A program made the translations under genes and the position numbers. From NCBI GenBank assembly GCA_905221615.1, contig CAJNDT010005780.1, forward strand, positions 410,501 through 474,500: a DNA stretch of 64,000 nt, read 5' to 3'. Position 1 is the stretch's first letter. Every line of letters starts with the position of its first letter. Of this stretch, positions 1-11,290 are shown piece after piece. The notes below the pieces were generated by a model, which had not been told where the DNA came from, did not search any database, and saw only the letters and a list, made by a program, of their open reading frames with translations. This stretch comes from Symbiodinium sp. CCMP2592 (lineage: Eukaryota > Sar > Dinophyceae > Suessiales > Symbiodiniaceae).

Positions 1-189
1 AATCAAGGCCTTAATCATGTTCGGGGTTTTTTATACTGTGATTGTAAGCCCTCACGGAATAATTGGCATCTGTTGAGGCTTCCACAACGTATGGTCTCGG
101 GCTTGCAGGGTGTTGGTGGGCAGGTACAGGGCTGCTCGGGTCAGCTGAGATGCCTGAGGCGCTCCTCTCGGTTTAGGGTTTAAGGTAAA

Positions 190-281
190 AGCCAGAAAGT
201 TGGAATATTATTATCCTAACCCTTCTATGGTAAATTATAGGGGATCCTACCATTAATCCATATTCCAACTTTTTGGAGTTC
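190..281. mobile_element. MITE-like palindrome, family IR-F copy 1
   Basis: The left arm begins GCCAGAAAGTTGGAATAT and the right arm ends with its complement, ATATTCCAACTTTTTGG. A short AT-rich centre lies between them. Copies at 16115-16206 and 35026-35118 share arms and centre, so this is a dispersed family. It has no coding capacity. Confidence 0.75.
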
Positions 282-1700
282 CCTTTAGGGTTTAGGACAG
301 AGGTCGTCATGTTTGTCAACAGCCACTTTGACGGTACTATTCTTTTCGGAAAGACGCATGATGCAGGCTCCTGTTTAGAAAAGGAAAACCCCAGTATTCA
401 ACTTGTTACTCAGGGGTCTACAGTCATTAGTCTACACAAGCTCACCCAAACACTAAGCCCCGCTCAAAATCCTGCAACCCTCAAAGCCCTCATCGATTGC
501 ACAGTTTCCTAAGCCTGGAGTCCAGGTGCTGCACTTCGCAAACCCGAAACCCCTAGACCCCCCAAGCCTTACCCTACTCATAGGGTTTAGGGTTTAGGGG
601 TTTAGGGTACTCCCTGTGAGGGTTCGGACTCTCCTGGGAAAGCCTTTCCATCTTTTTGAAAAGCAGAACTTTCGACATGAGGCTCCAAACACTGCTTCGG
701 CCCTTTGGGCAAACTCCGATCCCTGCACCCGATGGCCTTTACCTCGAGTTTGTCTGCCCAGACACCCAAACACTTAATCTCTCACATTTGAGGAACTTTG
801 GAACTAAAAGCTTGGGTATTACCCCCATACAGTAGCAGTCTATAATAGGGCTACTAATAAGGTCCTAATATGTATGTATATATATATATATATATATTAC
901 GAATATTATCCAACTGTTACTGAGTGGGGGCAGTACCCAACTAAAAGCCCTAAAGGTGCCTTTTTCTACACGCAAAAGCCCGAATGCAAGCATTCGATAA
1001 AGTTTCATGATAAGGGGGTTTCCGAAAATTTGGGACCCTAATATATAGTACCCTAAATAGTAGGATCCTTACCATAAGGACCCCAACTTTGGACGCAGTG
1101 CGGGGACGCCTTGCGGAGCAAAGTACAGCGATGCTTCCGCGCAGCGTCGTCGTCGTTGTGTGGCAGAGCCTCCAGATAGCTTTTCAGGCCAAAACCTTAC
1201 AATCCCCAAGCGTAAAATCCCTAAGCCCTAAAACTGCAAACCCTATAGGCCCCCAAACCCAGATCCCCGGCCTCACTACACTCGGCACACATCGGGCCAC
1301 CACAGCGGGTGCCTTAGATCCCGGGCAGGGAGGGGGGATAGCCAGGCCCCGAAAGGTCTCTTGAAAAGGGTTCAAGGGGTTTAGGGGTTCAGGGGGTTAA
1401 GAGGGCTTAGCTGGTTTAGGGGGTTTAGTGTTTTAGGGTTTGCAGAACTGCCAACTGCTGGGTACATGAACGACCGACCAAACCCAAAGCCCAGTTGCAT
1501 GTCGTGACAGCTGCCAGCGGCTTCGGGGCAGTAAGGTGCCTCCTTTTCTCCGGATTGCTGAAGAGCTTCCTGAGGGCATGTGTCTTTTTTTGGTAGGGCC
1601 TGGGGTAGCAATGGTATGCTCCAAACCCCAAGCTCCAACAGCTCTGGCATGGGAGTTATGGAACTCCTTGCTGTACCAACTCCTATTATATACATACCCG
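282..1700. other. Repeat-rich non-coding stretch
   Basis: I see no supportable gene. It holds scattered TTTAGGG/CCCTAAA fragments (for example 577-607), a TA dinucleotide run near 873-897 and a decayed IR-J element at 1014-1092. The open frames here are mostly translations of telomere-like DNA. Confidence 0.6.
1014..1092. mobile_element. Partial IR-J element
   Basis: It starts with TTTCCGAAAATTTGGGA and carries the typical centre with a GGATCC core. The right arm (TCGGAAACTCCC in other copies) is missing, so this copy is truncated. Fuller copies are at 4801-4904, 34537-34643 and 51208-51310. Confidence 0.5.
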
Positions 1701-1805
1701 CAGGGTCCAAGTACCCAAATAGTAGGGTTTCAAGGTCCCAAAACCATTCAGGGTATGGATTTTGGGATCTAAAACCCTACTATTTGGGTACTTGGACCCT
1801 CTGGG
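1701..1805. mobile_element. MITE-like palindrome, family IR-K copy 1
   Basis: The arms are AGGGTCCAAGTACCCAAATA and TATTTGGGTACTTGGACCCT, a nearly perfect inverted pair around TAGGGTTTCAAGGTCCCAAA. The second copy is at 28976-29084. Confidence 0.75.
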
Positions 1806-2780
1806 ATAGGCCCTAAACCCTAAACCCCTAAACCCCTAAACCCCTAACAAAACCCTAAAAACCCTAAAAACCATAAACCCCCAAGCCCCTAAACCCCTAA
1901 AAACGCTATATACATAGGGTATAGGGTACCCCAAACTTTCGAATTGTCCACAACTGCAGCAGAAGAGGCTTCTGACACCAAAGCTCCATGCGGGCATTGG
2001 TACCGCCGAAACCGAAACCTCAGCTGCAGAGTGCTAGGGTTTAGGGTATAGGGTTTGGGTGCTAGGGTTTGCGGTTTAGGGTTTAGGGGTTTGGATGGGT
2101 TCGGGCTTAAGGGTTTACCGTTTTTACAGGTTTCGGGCCATTATTCTACACACTTTACATACTTCTGGGGTCTAGGTAAGGGTTTACAGAAGGGTTTGGG
2201 GTTTAGGGGCTCCGGGATTGGAGTGAGAGCTGCAGGGGTCCGTTTAAGGTTGGGGTACCTTCTTTTGTGAAAGTCCTTAACCCGAAACCGCAAAGCCCTA
2301 AACCCTAAAGCTCCAAACCTGAGTCCTAGACCCCAAACCCAAAACCCTTTAAGATCCTAAACCCGAAACCCTAAGATCCTAAACCCTGAACCCTAAATCC
2401 TAAGATCCTAAACCCTATAAACCCTAAGGACCCCAAACCCAAAACCCTGCACCGAGAGTCATATATCAGCTGGACAGGACCAGCGCCAGAAACGAAGGCA
2501 TTTGGAGTTGAAGGCTCAGGCGCTCCGGCTTTTTCTTCAGGTAGGTTTCTTTTTTTTGTTTGAGCCCTCTTTTCCTTCTGCCCATCCGGTTAGTTGGAAT
2601 GCCAGGGTTTGGGGTTTAGGGGCTCAGGGTTTCAATTAAGATTCGGGGTTTCAGGCAGGCGGTGAAACAACACGTGCTCACAAACCGTCTTCAACTCACA
2701 GCTATTCTGAGAACCCTAAACCCTGAATGCTAGACGAACAAATATGCCATGTACATGTAAGTTTAAACTATAAAAGGCAT
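1806..2780. repeat. Decayed telomere-like repeats
   Basis: CCCTAAA-type motifs at 1812-1890 and 2280-2450 alternate with TTTAGGG-type motifs at 2035-2250. Units are interrupted by point changes. No gene is visible. Confidence 0.65.
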
Positions 2781-3030
2781 CCATGTATGCATGTACGCAT
2801 GTACGTACCCATGGATAGACATATGTATGTATGTATGTATGTATGCATGCATGCACACATGCATGGATGTATGTCATGTCATGTCAGTCATGTATGCATA
2901 TATGTATCTATGTATGGACGTATGTATGCATACATATATTTGGAAGTTCCCACATATGCGCATGTATACCTGTGTCCACATCTATTTCTGAATTATGTGC
3001 GTGTGTGTGTGTGTACATCATCTGTGCACA
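2781..3030. repeat. ATGT/ATGC tetranucleotide microsatellite, then GT run
   Basis: Irregular ATGT, ATGC and ATGG repeats fill 2783-2940, and a GT run lies at 3000-3015. Long open frames here (Met/Tyr/Val/Cys-rich) arise from the repeat and are not genes. Confidence 0.8.
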
Positions 3031-3060
3031 CATCCGCAAGTTTGGACGCCTACCTGCAAG

Positions 3061-3195
3061 CTAAACCCCTAAACCCCTAACCCCTAAACCCTAAACCCCA
3101 AACCCTAAACCCTAAACCCTAAACCCTAAACCCTAAACCCCTAAACCCTAAACCCTAAACCCTAAACCCCTAAACCCTAAACCCTAAACCCTAAA
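3061..3195. repeat. Interstitial CCCTAAA telomere-type array
   Basis: About 18 near-perfect heptamers of CCCTAAA with occasional CCCCTAAA variants make this one of the purest tracts in the window. TTTAGGG is the plant-type telomere repeat and also occurs in dinoflagellates and other algae. Confidence 0.9.
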
Positions 3196-3261
3196 CTGGT
3201 TGTGTGCACCTCCCAAGCCCCAAATCCCCCCCCAGGGGTCGGCTAAACCCTAAACTCAAAT

Positions 3262-3362
3262 GGGTATTTGTCAAAAATAAGGTCCCTAATTGGGTATCCT
3301 AAATATGAGGTGCCGTATTATAATAGAGGCCCAAAAAGGGATCCTAATTTTGACAACCACCC
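3262..3362. mobile_element. MITE-like palindrome, family IR-A copy 1
   Basis: The arms are GGGTATTTGTCAAAAATAAGG and CCTAATTTTGACAACCACCC. It is flanked on both sides by AAAT (3258-3261 and 3363-3366), a candidate 4-bp target-site duplication. Confidence 0.85.
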
Positions 3363-3366
3363 AAAT

Positions 3367-3834
3367 CTGCAACGAAGACTGCGGCTCCCATCGAGGGCGG
3401 AATGTAGCTTCAGGCTCAGGGGTTTACGGGTGTTAGCTGCATTTAGGCAGCTATGATTTTCTGAAACCACCATATACTTGTAAGGAAACCCAAAAAAAGG
3501 ATGTGAACCCAAAAAAGGATGTGAACCACTGAGGCTTCTATATGATGAGGCAAGGTGGCTGGACACGCCGCCTACGTTGAACTTCCGGTCAACGGTGAAG
3601 CACTCCTGATCCGCGACAGAGGGGTCTAGGGCCAGGGATGTCGAATCCTTAGCCCAAAAAGCTCACTCCCAAATTCTTCCAACAAACAGCTGTAATTATT
3701 TAAGATAAAAGGAGGGTACGAGTCCTTAGCCCGAAGAAACCCCGGAATGCTTTGATAAAGCCACAAACCCCAAAGCTCCAAACCAAAGCTGCAAATTATA
3801 TAGCCTTACCGTAGCCCTACTCCCTAAAACCTGC
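3367..3834. other. Non-coding stretch, no gene recognised
   Basis: It contains a short direct repeat (CCCAAAAAAGGATGTGAA, about 3489-3524) and the motif CAACGAAGACTG, which recurs in the tandem pair at 5789-5997. I see no convincing coding sequence. Confidence 0.5.
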
Positions 3835-4141
3835 AGCCTAAACCCTAAAGGCCCTAAACCCTAACCCCTAACCCCTAACCCTAAAGGCCCTAAACCCCAA
3901 CTCCTAAACCCTAACCCTATACCCTAAAGGCCCTAAACCCTTTATAACCCCTAACCCCTAAACCCTAACCTTAAACCCTAAAGGCCCTAAACCCTAACCC
4001 CTAACCCCCCCCTAATCCCTAAACCCTAAACCCTGCAGCCTAAACCCTGAAGGCCCTAAACCCTAACCCCTAAAACCTAAACCCTAACCCCAAGCCCTAA
4101 AGGCCCCCCAAAACCCTGAAACCCCCTAAACCCTAAAGGCC
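3835..4141. repeat. Degenerate CCCTAAA/AAGGCCCTAAACCC array
   Basis: Telomere-type heptamers are mixed with a recurring spacer, CCCTAAAGGCCCTAAACCC, repeated at least six times. This suggests local amplification of a derived unit. Confidence 0.8.
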
Positions 4142-4268
4142 CTCAATTCTTGAAGTTTCGACCTTTGGCCCTGGCCTGGGCACCCGGAACCCACTGAAAC
4201 CCCCACAGCGGCGGCCTGAAAACCGAAAACCGTGAGCTTCCGTCGAGAATTGAGAGATCAGACGAGGA

Positions 4269-4269
4269 G

Positions 4270-4357
<88 letters not shown>

Positions 4358-4371
4358 CAGTAGCAGTAGTA
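4269..4371. repeat. (TAG)n microsatellite
   Basis: About 33 TAG units end in CAG variants. The following 4372-4490 is a decayed TTAGT/TAAGT tract that looks derived from it. Confidence 0.95.
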
Positions 4372-5525
4372 AGTTTAGTTAAATTAGATAAATTAGTTAA
4401 GTTAAGCTAAGTAAGTTACTTAGTTAGTTGGTTAGTTAGTTAGTTAGTAGTAGTTAGTAGTACTTAGTAGTAGTTAGCAGTAGTTAGTACAGTCCCAAGA
4501 CTTATAGTGTATGATGCCCCCAACAGAACCGATTCTAGCTAGCTATTACAGCCCCTAAACCGCAAGACCATCTACTAGCCCTTATAGAAACAGGTATCCT
4601 GTTCTGACTGCTGAAGGCCCCAAGATTACCAAGTAAACTCCAAGAGCTTCTCAACATTTCGACTCAGGCCAGAGGGCTATCAGGTTTCTGCAAGGACTGG
4701 CATGGGAGTTTCCGAAAATTAGGGTTACCTTTCAAGGGATCTACAAGGGTTCCTGTAAGGGTTCCTATGATGGATCTATAGGGTTTCGGGTTTCGGGTTT
4801 GGGAGTTTCCGAAAATGAAGGTACCTTATATTGGGGTCCGAATAATGAGGATCCTACTATTTAGGGAACTAGATTAGGGTCGCCTACATACGGAACCTCC
4901 CGAATAAGTTTAATGGGGTTTGTTACGGTCTGGTAGACACGTACCCCATACTAGGGTTATTCGTTTAGGATGCTAGTCGTCGAAGCATAATCTGGGTTGG
5001 CCCTTGAACACCCTGAAAAGTATTTATCTATAGGGTCCCTCATAAACCCGAATAACGACAACAAAAAATGTCCCAGAATCCAACCTGGTAACAATCAGAT
5101 GTGACTGTTGCCCTGGATTGGAATGCCTCTTTCCTATCACCGTATTGTCTTACAGGGGCGACTGGCCAAGAAGGAAGACATCGAAAACAAGTCTTACAAT
5201 CTAGGGTCAATTACCCTGAGCCCTAGACCTTCGGCTGGGCTTCGAGTTCAGCGAGGGAACTCCATCGTTCCAGGGTGCTGGGTTTAAAGGGTCAAGGGTC
5301 TAGTGGTTCAGAGGATATGGGTTCAGGCAATAGGGCCTAAACCCGACAATCTAAATAATCAACGACCCTAAAGTCTAAGTTTAGAACACATGGGGTCGTG
5401 GGGTCCAATAAGGGTATGGGGAAGAACTCCCACATCCGAACCTGAACCCCTAAACCCTCAACTCCAAACCCCAACGCCCCTAACCCCGTAAACAACCTCA
5501 CACCCAAAACCCGAAAACTCCAAAT
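4372..5525. other. Repeat-derived non-coding stretch
   Basis: It holds the decayed TTAGT tract, an IR-J fragment at about 4705-4740 and an IR-J copy at 4801-4904. I recognise no gene in 4905-5525. Confidence 0.5.
4801..4904. mobile_element. MITE-like palindrome, family IR-J
   Basis: It begins GGGAGTTTCCGAAAATGAAGG and ends in a degraded complement, CGGAACCTCCC, with a GGATCCTACTATTTAGGG centre. Confidence 0.6.
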
Positions 5526-5629
5526 GGGTGGTTGTCAAAATTATGGTCCCCTTGTTGGGTCCCAAATATAGTACGGCACCTAATATTTAGGGTACCTAAA
5601 ATGGGACCATAATTTTGACAACCCCCCCC
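5526..5629. mobile_element. MITE-like palindrome, family IR-A copy 2
   Basis: The arms are GGGTGGTTGTCAAAATTATGG and CCATAATTTTGACAACCCCC. AAAT flanks both sides (5522-5525 and 5630-5633). The centre is inverted relative to copy 1, as expected for either orientation of a palindrome. Confidence 0.85.
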
Positions 5630-5788
5630 AAATCCTATTTGCTTTTGGCCCGGGCAGCTGTGGCGATGTGCAGAGGAAACCCATTGGTCGAGAAATGCCT
5701 CGGTCAGGTGCCAGAATTCGCCCTCCCAAAAAGTCTCCAGTGTAGGTTTAGGGCTTAGGGGTTTAGGGGTTTATTGTTTAGGGCTCCA

Positions 5789-5997
5789 TTTTTTGGCTGA
5801 CGAATTTTGGGGTTAGGATCCTAAAAAATAACTTGGGCGCACCAAAAAAGGAACTACAACGAAGACTGAAGGTAGGAAAACCACACCTTTAGTCTCCAGT
5901 GCATGTCCTTTTTTGGCTGACTAACTTTGGGGTTAGGATCCTAAAAAACTAACTTTGGCTCAGCAAAAAAGGAACTACAACGAAGACTGAAGGTAGG
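5789..5997. repeat. Two direct copies of a ~90-bp unit
   Basis: The units at about 5789-5880 and 5906-5997 share TTTTGGCTGAC, GGGGTTAGGATCCTAAAAAA and GGAACTACAACGAAGACTGA, about 117 bp apart. I do not recognise a function. Confidence 0.7.
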
Positions 5998-6450
5998 AGG
6001 ATCCATGAGCTTAGGCTTCATTTAGGATCTAGGGCCGTTTAAGGCTTCAGGTTGAGGATTTCAGGTTTACAGGATTTAGGGCTGATTTAGGGCTTAGGGG
6101 GGTTCCTATAAAGTATCCTCAGGGTGTCCCAAGTTAGGAGATCTGCTTTCTGGATCCTCCGTCTGCGTGGTCGAAGCCCTAGCGGCCGTAACGACTGCGC
6201 CGTTTATGAGGAGAATAGGATGTTCACGGACCTACTGAGGGCTTGTGGTTTACAGGATTTTCTGGGGTTCAAAATAGGGGCCTTACTACCTAGACTAGGG
6301 TATTGGGCTATGTTATACATCACGGTATGCCACAACAGTACTGGTGATTGTGCAGGCTTTGCACACAGAAATCTGTGTATTTAAAGTTAAAGGAACCGTC
6401 GCTGTGGGCTCGTTTCTCGGAGACGTGCGGGGTAGGTAGTGTAGAGTGCT

Positions 6451-6603
6451 TCAAAGGGGAAAAGGAGGGACCCTTGGAAAAGGAGGGAAACTTGATTAAT
6501 GGGGACCTCTACCCTATAATGGGCTATATCATGGGTATATAATAGCTAGATTAAGGGTATTTACCTAGGGCTCCTTATTAAGGGTCCCTCCTTTTACCCT
6601 TGG
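6451..6603. mobile_element. MITE-like palindrome, family IR-I copy 1
   Basis: The arms are AAAGGAGGGACCCTTGGAAA (with AAAAGGAGGG duplicated) and AAGGGTCCCTCCTTTTACCC. Other copies are at 25308-25427 and 48584-48710. The left arm seems locally duplicated here. Confidence 0.7.
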
Positions 6604-6778
6604 AGTGCTGATTGATAAGCACCGTTCCCTAGCAGCCTTTGCAAGGAACATCATAGTCCATTAGCCTGCACCCGAAATCCTGAACCCCAAAACCCTGAAC
6701 AGACAGATTCCATTTAGGGCTGACGGAATCCGACTGTAGGGCTTAGGGGGCAAGGCCGTCGCAGGTGTACCTATATAC

Positions 6779-7401
6779 CCAGACCCCCGGGAGGATCTAG
6801 AAAGTAGATCCCCAATTTGGGTCCCTATCCTACTAAGGGTACTTTATAGGAACCCCCATTAAGGGATATACTTTTTGGATCTAGAAAGTAGATCCCCAAT
6901 TTGGGGCCCTATCCTACTAAGGGTACTTTATAGGAACCCCCATTAAGGGATCTACTTTTTGGATCTAGAAAGTAGATCCCCAATTTGGGGCCCTATAGTA
7001 CTAAGGGTACTTTATAGGAACCCCCATTAAGGGATCTACTTTTTGGATCTAGAAAGTAGATCCCCAATTTGGGGCCCTATAGTACTAAGGGTACTTTATA
7101 GGAACCCCCATTAAGGGATCTACTTTTTGGATCTAGAAAGTAGATCCCCAATTTGGGGCCCTATCTTACTAAGGGTACTTTATAGGAACCCCCATTAAGG
7201 GATCTACTTTTTGGATCTAGAAAGTAGATCCCCAATTTGGGGCCCTATAGTACTAAGGGTACTTTATAGGAACCCCCATTAAGGGATCTACTTTTTGGAT
7301 CTAGAAAGTAGATCCCCAATTTGGGGCCCTATAGTACTAAGGGTACTTTATAGGAACCCCCATTAAGGGATCTACTTTTTGGATCCTCCCGGGGGTCTGG
7401 G
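6779..7401. mobile_element. IR-B palindromic element with an internal 7x84-bp expansion
   Basis: Outer arms ACCCAGACCCCCGGGAGGATC and GATCCTCCCGGGGGTCTGGGT enclose seven near-identical 84-bp units starting at 6793, 6877, 6961, 7045, 7129, 7213 and 7297. Each unit runs from GGATCTAGAAAGTAGATCCC to AAGGGATCTACTTTTT. Single-unit versions of the same element lie at 7495-7617 and 7855-7975, so the core has been amplified in place. Confidence 0.9.
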
Positions 7402-7494
7402 TCGCCAATATCGATGTTGGTTAGAACATTGGATCTGGTTGGGGCAAATGTCCGCCACCTGAGTACAAAGAACCCTGTGGGGGAGTGTACAGTA

Positions 7495-7617
7495 CCCAGA
7501 CACCCGGGAGGATCCAGAAAGTAGATCCCTTAATGGGGGTTCCTATAAAGTACCCTTAGTAGGACAGGGACCCAAATTGGGGGATCTACTTTCTAGATCC
7601 TCCCGGGGGTCTGGGTA
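7495..7617. mobile_element. IR-B palindromic element, single-unit copy
   Basis: The arms are CCCAGACACCCGGGAGGATC and GATCCTCCCGGGGGTCTGGG. The core is one 84-bp type unit in the opposite orientation to the expanded copy. Confidence 0.85.
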
Positions 7618-7619
7618 GA

Positions 7620-7714
7620 CCATAAAGTTGGAAACCGGATGAAGGCCAAATAGTGCTGGGATTCCCTATACATCACTCCTAAGGATTGAGGCTATTGGGT
7701 TTCCATTTTGTTGG
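7620..7714. mobile_element. MITE-like element, family IR-L copy 1
   Basis: CATAAAGTTGGAAACC at the left pairs with GGGTTTCCATTTTG at the right. The core CCAAATAGTGCTGGGATTCC is shared with 39338-39436. Confidence 0.65.
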
Positions 7715-7854
7715 GGGCTTCTAGTGTAAGTACAAAGAACCCTGTGGGGGAGTTTAAACTATGCAGAATAACAACCCGAAAGAAGCAGATGGGGGAGGGC
7801 CAAGCGGGTTTCAGGTCGTTGTAGAGCCTTCGTGTTGCTTAATCCTTTGCCAAC

Positions 7855-7975
7855 CCAGACACCCGGGAGGATCCAGAAAGTACATCCCTCAATGGGGGTT
7901 CCTGTAAAGTACCCTTAGTAGGACAGGGACCCTAATTGGGGGATCTACTTTCTAGATCCTCCCGGGGGTCTGGGA
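7855..7975. mobile_element. IR-B palindromic element, second single-unit copy
   Basis: It has the same arms as 7495-7617 with a few substitutions. Three IR-B copies within 1.2 kb suggest local hopping or duplication. Confidence 0.85.
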
Positions 7976-8093
7976 ATGTGCACGTTTTGGAGGAGATATA
8001 TAGACCAAATGACTTGAGATTCAGGTGGAAGGCTGAATGTAAGAGGCCATTGCGACCATATGGACTGCAGGAAAGGAGTCCATTCTTCACAGT

Positions 8094-8188
8094 CTACCCA
8101 GAGGCCCCAAAGTAGTTCCTTTTAGGGATTACTTTATAGGATTTTATATATGAGCCGCAAAAAGGAACTACTTTGGGGCCTTTGGGTA
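8094..8188. mobile_element. MITE-like palindrome, family IR-C copy 1
   Basis: The arms are CTACCCAGAGGCCCCAAAGT and ACTTTGGGGCCTTTGGGTA, with inner arms AGTTCCTTTT and AAAAGGAACT. Confidence 0.8.
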
Positions 8189-8357
8189 AGCCGAAGCTGG
8201 GCCTTACCTTCAAGTCAGAGCTGTCATTAATTGTACCTAACTCGTCCTCCTCTTAGGAGATCAGGGAGTGTTAAGATTTAAGTTCGAGACAGTCAGTGAC
8301 TGAACTATGCAGGTGCCAGGGTTGAGGGCATTTGGGGGTTGGTTGGTTGTTTTCTGT

Positions 8358-8457
8358 GGGTAGTTGTCAAAATTAGGTCTCCTTTCTGGGTAGCCTAAAT
8401 AAGGGTGCCGTATTATACTAGGGGCCCAAAAAGAGACTATAATTTTGACAACTACCC
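8358..8457. mobile_element. MITE-like palindrome, family IR-A copy 3
   Basis: The arms are GGGTAGTTGTCAAAATTAGG and TATAATTTTGACAACTACCC. The flanks CTGT and ATGT match at three of four bases. Confidence 0.85.
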
Positions 8458-9454
8458 ATGTGTCTTCTTTTGTTGTTTTTCGCTTTTTGGAGGGACAGGG
8501 GGCAATGCGGCTTACGGGGGGAACCTTCCTTCGCTTGCATCATGTGGCTCGTTCTCCTTGTAGACGTGGCAGTTTGGCAGAAGAAGAGTGCAGTTCATGG
8601 AGTAGATCATCTTCCTGATGACTCTTCCCTAGTTCTCAAGTATCCTGCGAAACTAAAGGTTAACGTTTAGGAGTTTATTGTGACTGTACAGGGATTGTGT
8701 GTGGTACCCCAAAAAGCTTAAAGGTTGCCTACTCTACTACTCGGCTTCATTGCCCTGAACCCTAAACCCCTAGAACCTCCAAGGCTAAAAACTTGAGTGT
8801 CTGGGGACGATGCCAAAGACGTCGCAACTCAAGCAGGCTAGAGAGACTCGAACCCGGAACAGGCATGCAAAGTCTGCTTAAACCTACCGTTTCAGGGGTT
8901 CTACCCTCTGGTCAGGATATCGTAACCTTCTCTTTTTGCAGGGTTTGGGAGTCTCGGGTCGCAGGCAGGGTCTAGGCGAAATTTGGCGCCCCATGCTTCT
9001 TGGAAATGACGAGTTCGGTGGGTTTCGGATTGATTACAAGAGATGTGACGGTCTTACACACTTAGAGCTTACTTGTTGAAGGCATGAGGATGCTGGGCCT
9101 GCTGCACACCTCTTCGAGGGGAGGGGATCAAAGATCTTTCGGTCTGTCAATCTTGGCTTGGGAGGCATATCCTAGTGACGTGGCGTCAGTATAGCGTTTA
9201 TGAGAGCTTCGTGAACTCAAGGACCTTACTAGAGCCTTAAACGACGGGACCCGTGATGTGTTAGAATACCATATCCAGGTTCCCCTAATTAAGACGAGCT
9301 CATCCGACGAGCCTGGTATTTTGGCACTGTTTGCGCTTCCATCTACTTTCTTATAAGGTAGGATCCTCAAAAGTAATGCTGGGTGGCTAAGAAGCGACTG
9401 CATTTCCAGTTTCAAAGGCATATGTGGCCTGTGAGGTCCTGCTACACCAATGGA
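8458..9454. other. Unique-sequence stretch, no gene recognised
   Basis: A 97-codon ATG-initiated frame on the minus strand (9421-9128) is the longest open frame. It has no recognisable domain and may be chance. A pyrimidine-rich stretch ending in TTTTTGCAG|G near 8940 on the plus strand resembles a splice acceptor, but I could not connect an exon to it. Confidence 0.35.
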
Positions 9455-9635
9455 ACGGTTGATGATATAAATCCTGCATTACCTTAAGGACCCTAATCTA
9501 TGGGAATTGCGGTATATTCCTTTCTGGCGACAATGCACAAAACATCGCAAAACCCGTTGTATGTGGAAAAGCAGGGCTCCCACAGCGTCCCTTTCTGCCT
9601 TATAATGGGTCATGCTGGATTTATATCATCAACCG
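9455..9635. mobile_element. MITE-like palindrome, family IR-H copy 1 (enlarged)
   Basis: The arms are ACGGTTGATGATATAAATCC and GGATTTATATCATCAACCG. It is about 80 bp longer than the other copies. The extra sequence sits between the GGAATT centre and the GGGTCATGC inner arm. Confidence 0.75.
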
Positions 9636-11290
9636 AAGTAAGCAGTATCCCAGTAGCCCCCAAAAGCGGTCAGATAGGGCCTCGGACCCTCTTGACCCTA
9701 AGCCCTAAACTTCCTTAAACCCCAGACTTTATTAACCTGAAACCCCAAATCCCGGACCCTTCCTTGACTCTAAACCCCAAACCCACCTAACCTCAAACCC
9801 GAAACCTCAGACCAAGCAAGCGATTAGATAGGACCTGAAGTAGGCAAACACAACTCGAACCGAAGAGTTCCATCTGGCAGGCAAAGTCCTTTCAGAACCG
9901 AATAGAAGCAAACACAACATTCACAACACTGCACAACCGTTCGGAACCCAACAACTCAAATAAGACGTGAAACAAACGACAGAACCGCACAACAGCATAG
10001 CAAACCCAAGTAACACCCCAAAACTTGTCAAACCACACAAACAATACTATCCAACCAAACCCAGGCCATACATTAAAAGCCAAACTAAGCTCATGAAACC
10101 TAATGCAAACTTAGATAAAGCCCTTCAACCTATGCAGGTAGTAGCAGACGTAATAACAGGCAAACAACCCTATAAATGCCCAGAAACACCCTCTCCCTTA
10201 AACAGCAAGAGCACCAAAACACCACTGGAGGAAGGCAAGCAGCACAAGACCAACAGTTCCTGCGCCGATTTCAAGGTGCCCAACCTATCAGGGGACTTCT
10301 GGCCAGAAACGGGGATGATGATGATGATGATCCACAAACAAATTATTATAAGTGCTGTATGAATTTATGCATGTATGTATGGTTTTGGTCGATGATTCTA
10401 AGTTTTAAAGTTCCTCACTGGGTTTGTAAATGTTGTTCAGGGGCTTTATACAGGTCTCCTTGCGCCGAAGAGCCTCAAGACATCAATCTCCAAGGGGCCT
10501 TCATGGTTAGAATCGCGTCTTTGGGGACCATGCTGGTATGCAACGAAGAGCGCTAGCAATGAAGGTGTATCACTCTGGCTTCTCAAGGTAGGTTTGGGTC
10601 AGGCCGTGGGGTGTTTTACGTATGGCTGTCTTGTGCCGACAAGGAGCTCTTTCCGGGGTGTTTGCATTAAGGGTAGCATTCATGATTTCAGTTCAATAGG
10701 GCCTGACTAGGGTTCCCATGTAGGTACTTCTGGGGCGAAGTATATGCTGAGGGAGGACTGGAACCTAACCTTTGGATTATATAAGCGTTAGAGGATTCAC
10801 GAGGCCCACGCGTTGGATTTGGCCGCACCCATGACGTATGGCTGATCGCCTGGGCTTCACGCGAAGCGCACCCGGGCTTATGGAGATCGTTCCTTCGGAT
10901 CCGTCTGTGCAGGCTTTAGGGTTTAGGGTTTACGGACTTTAGGGTTTTTTGCGGTTTAGTTTGGAGGTTGTAAGGCTTCAGGAGATAGTCTCGAAATGGT
11001 TGTTGGCTCAAGTTCTGTGACTTCCAGAGAGTGTGCTGTGCCGAAATGGCTTTTGGCTCAAGTTCTGTGACTTCAAAAAAATGCGTGCCGTAGGCCAGGC
11101 ATTGACCAAACTTGCTGTAAGAGCGAAAGTCACGCCACTTCTGCAATGAAGCCAACCAGAAGTATTAACAGAGAGTCACGATCAGGACGTTATGCAAGCT
11201 AGCTAAAGTCGTGTTTGGATCACTAGCATACCCAGAGACACGATACCCAAAACAAACACCCACCAACATTCCTAAGGATCCCCATGTACA
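9636..11290. other. Low-gene stretch with weak exon-like islands
   Basis: 9850-10130 is CAA/ACC-rich low-complexity DNA. Two islands could be exons. One is plus 10440-10556, after TGTTCAG|G, ending in TAG. The other is minus about 11134-10960, after TTCATTGCAG, and contains a 50-bp direct repeat (10992 and 11042). I recognise neither product. Confidence 0.3.

Noticed and set aside
2727..3080. Long open frame of 117 codons rich in Met, Tyr, Val and His.
   Set aside because: It is a translation of the ATGT/ATGC microsatellite. Three overlapping frames are open for the same reason.
3061..3195. A true chromosome end.
   Set aside because: Unique sequence continues on both sides, and similar tracts occur in both orientations across 50 kb.
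6793..7380. The regular 84-bp units could be read as a CRISPR array.
   Set aside because: There are no variable spacers. The units are contiguous tandem copies of a transposon core.
9967..10556. Two overlapping plus-strand frames of about 130 codons.
   Set aside because: The first is Lys/Pro/Thr-rich from a CAA/CCC low-complexity tract. Only the end of the second (10440-10556) has exon-like features.
11042..11066. TTTTGGCTCAAG (and GTTGGCTCAAG 50 bp upstream) resembles the 3' half of the dinoflagellate spliced leader, suggesting a relic of mRNA recycling.
   Set aside because: Only 12 bases match. The remainder differs, the two copies are part of a longer 50-bp direct repeat, and the minus strand here reads as a possible exon.
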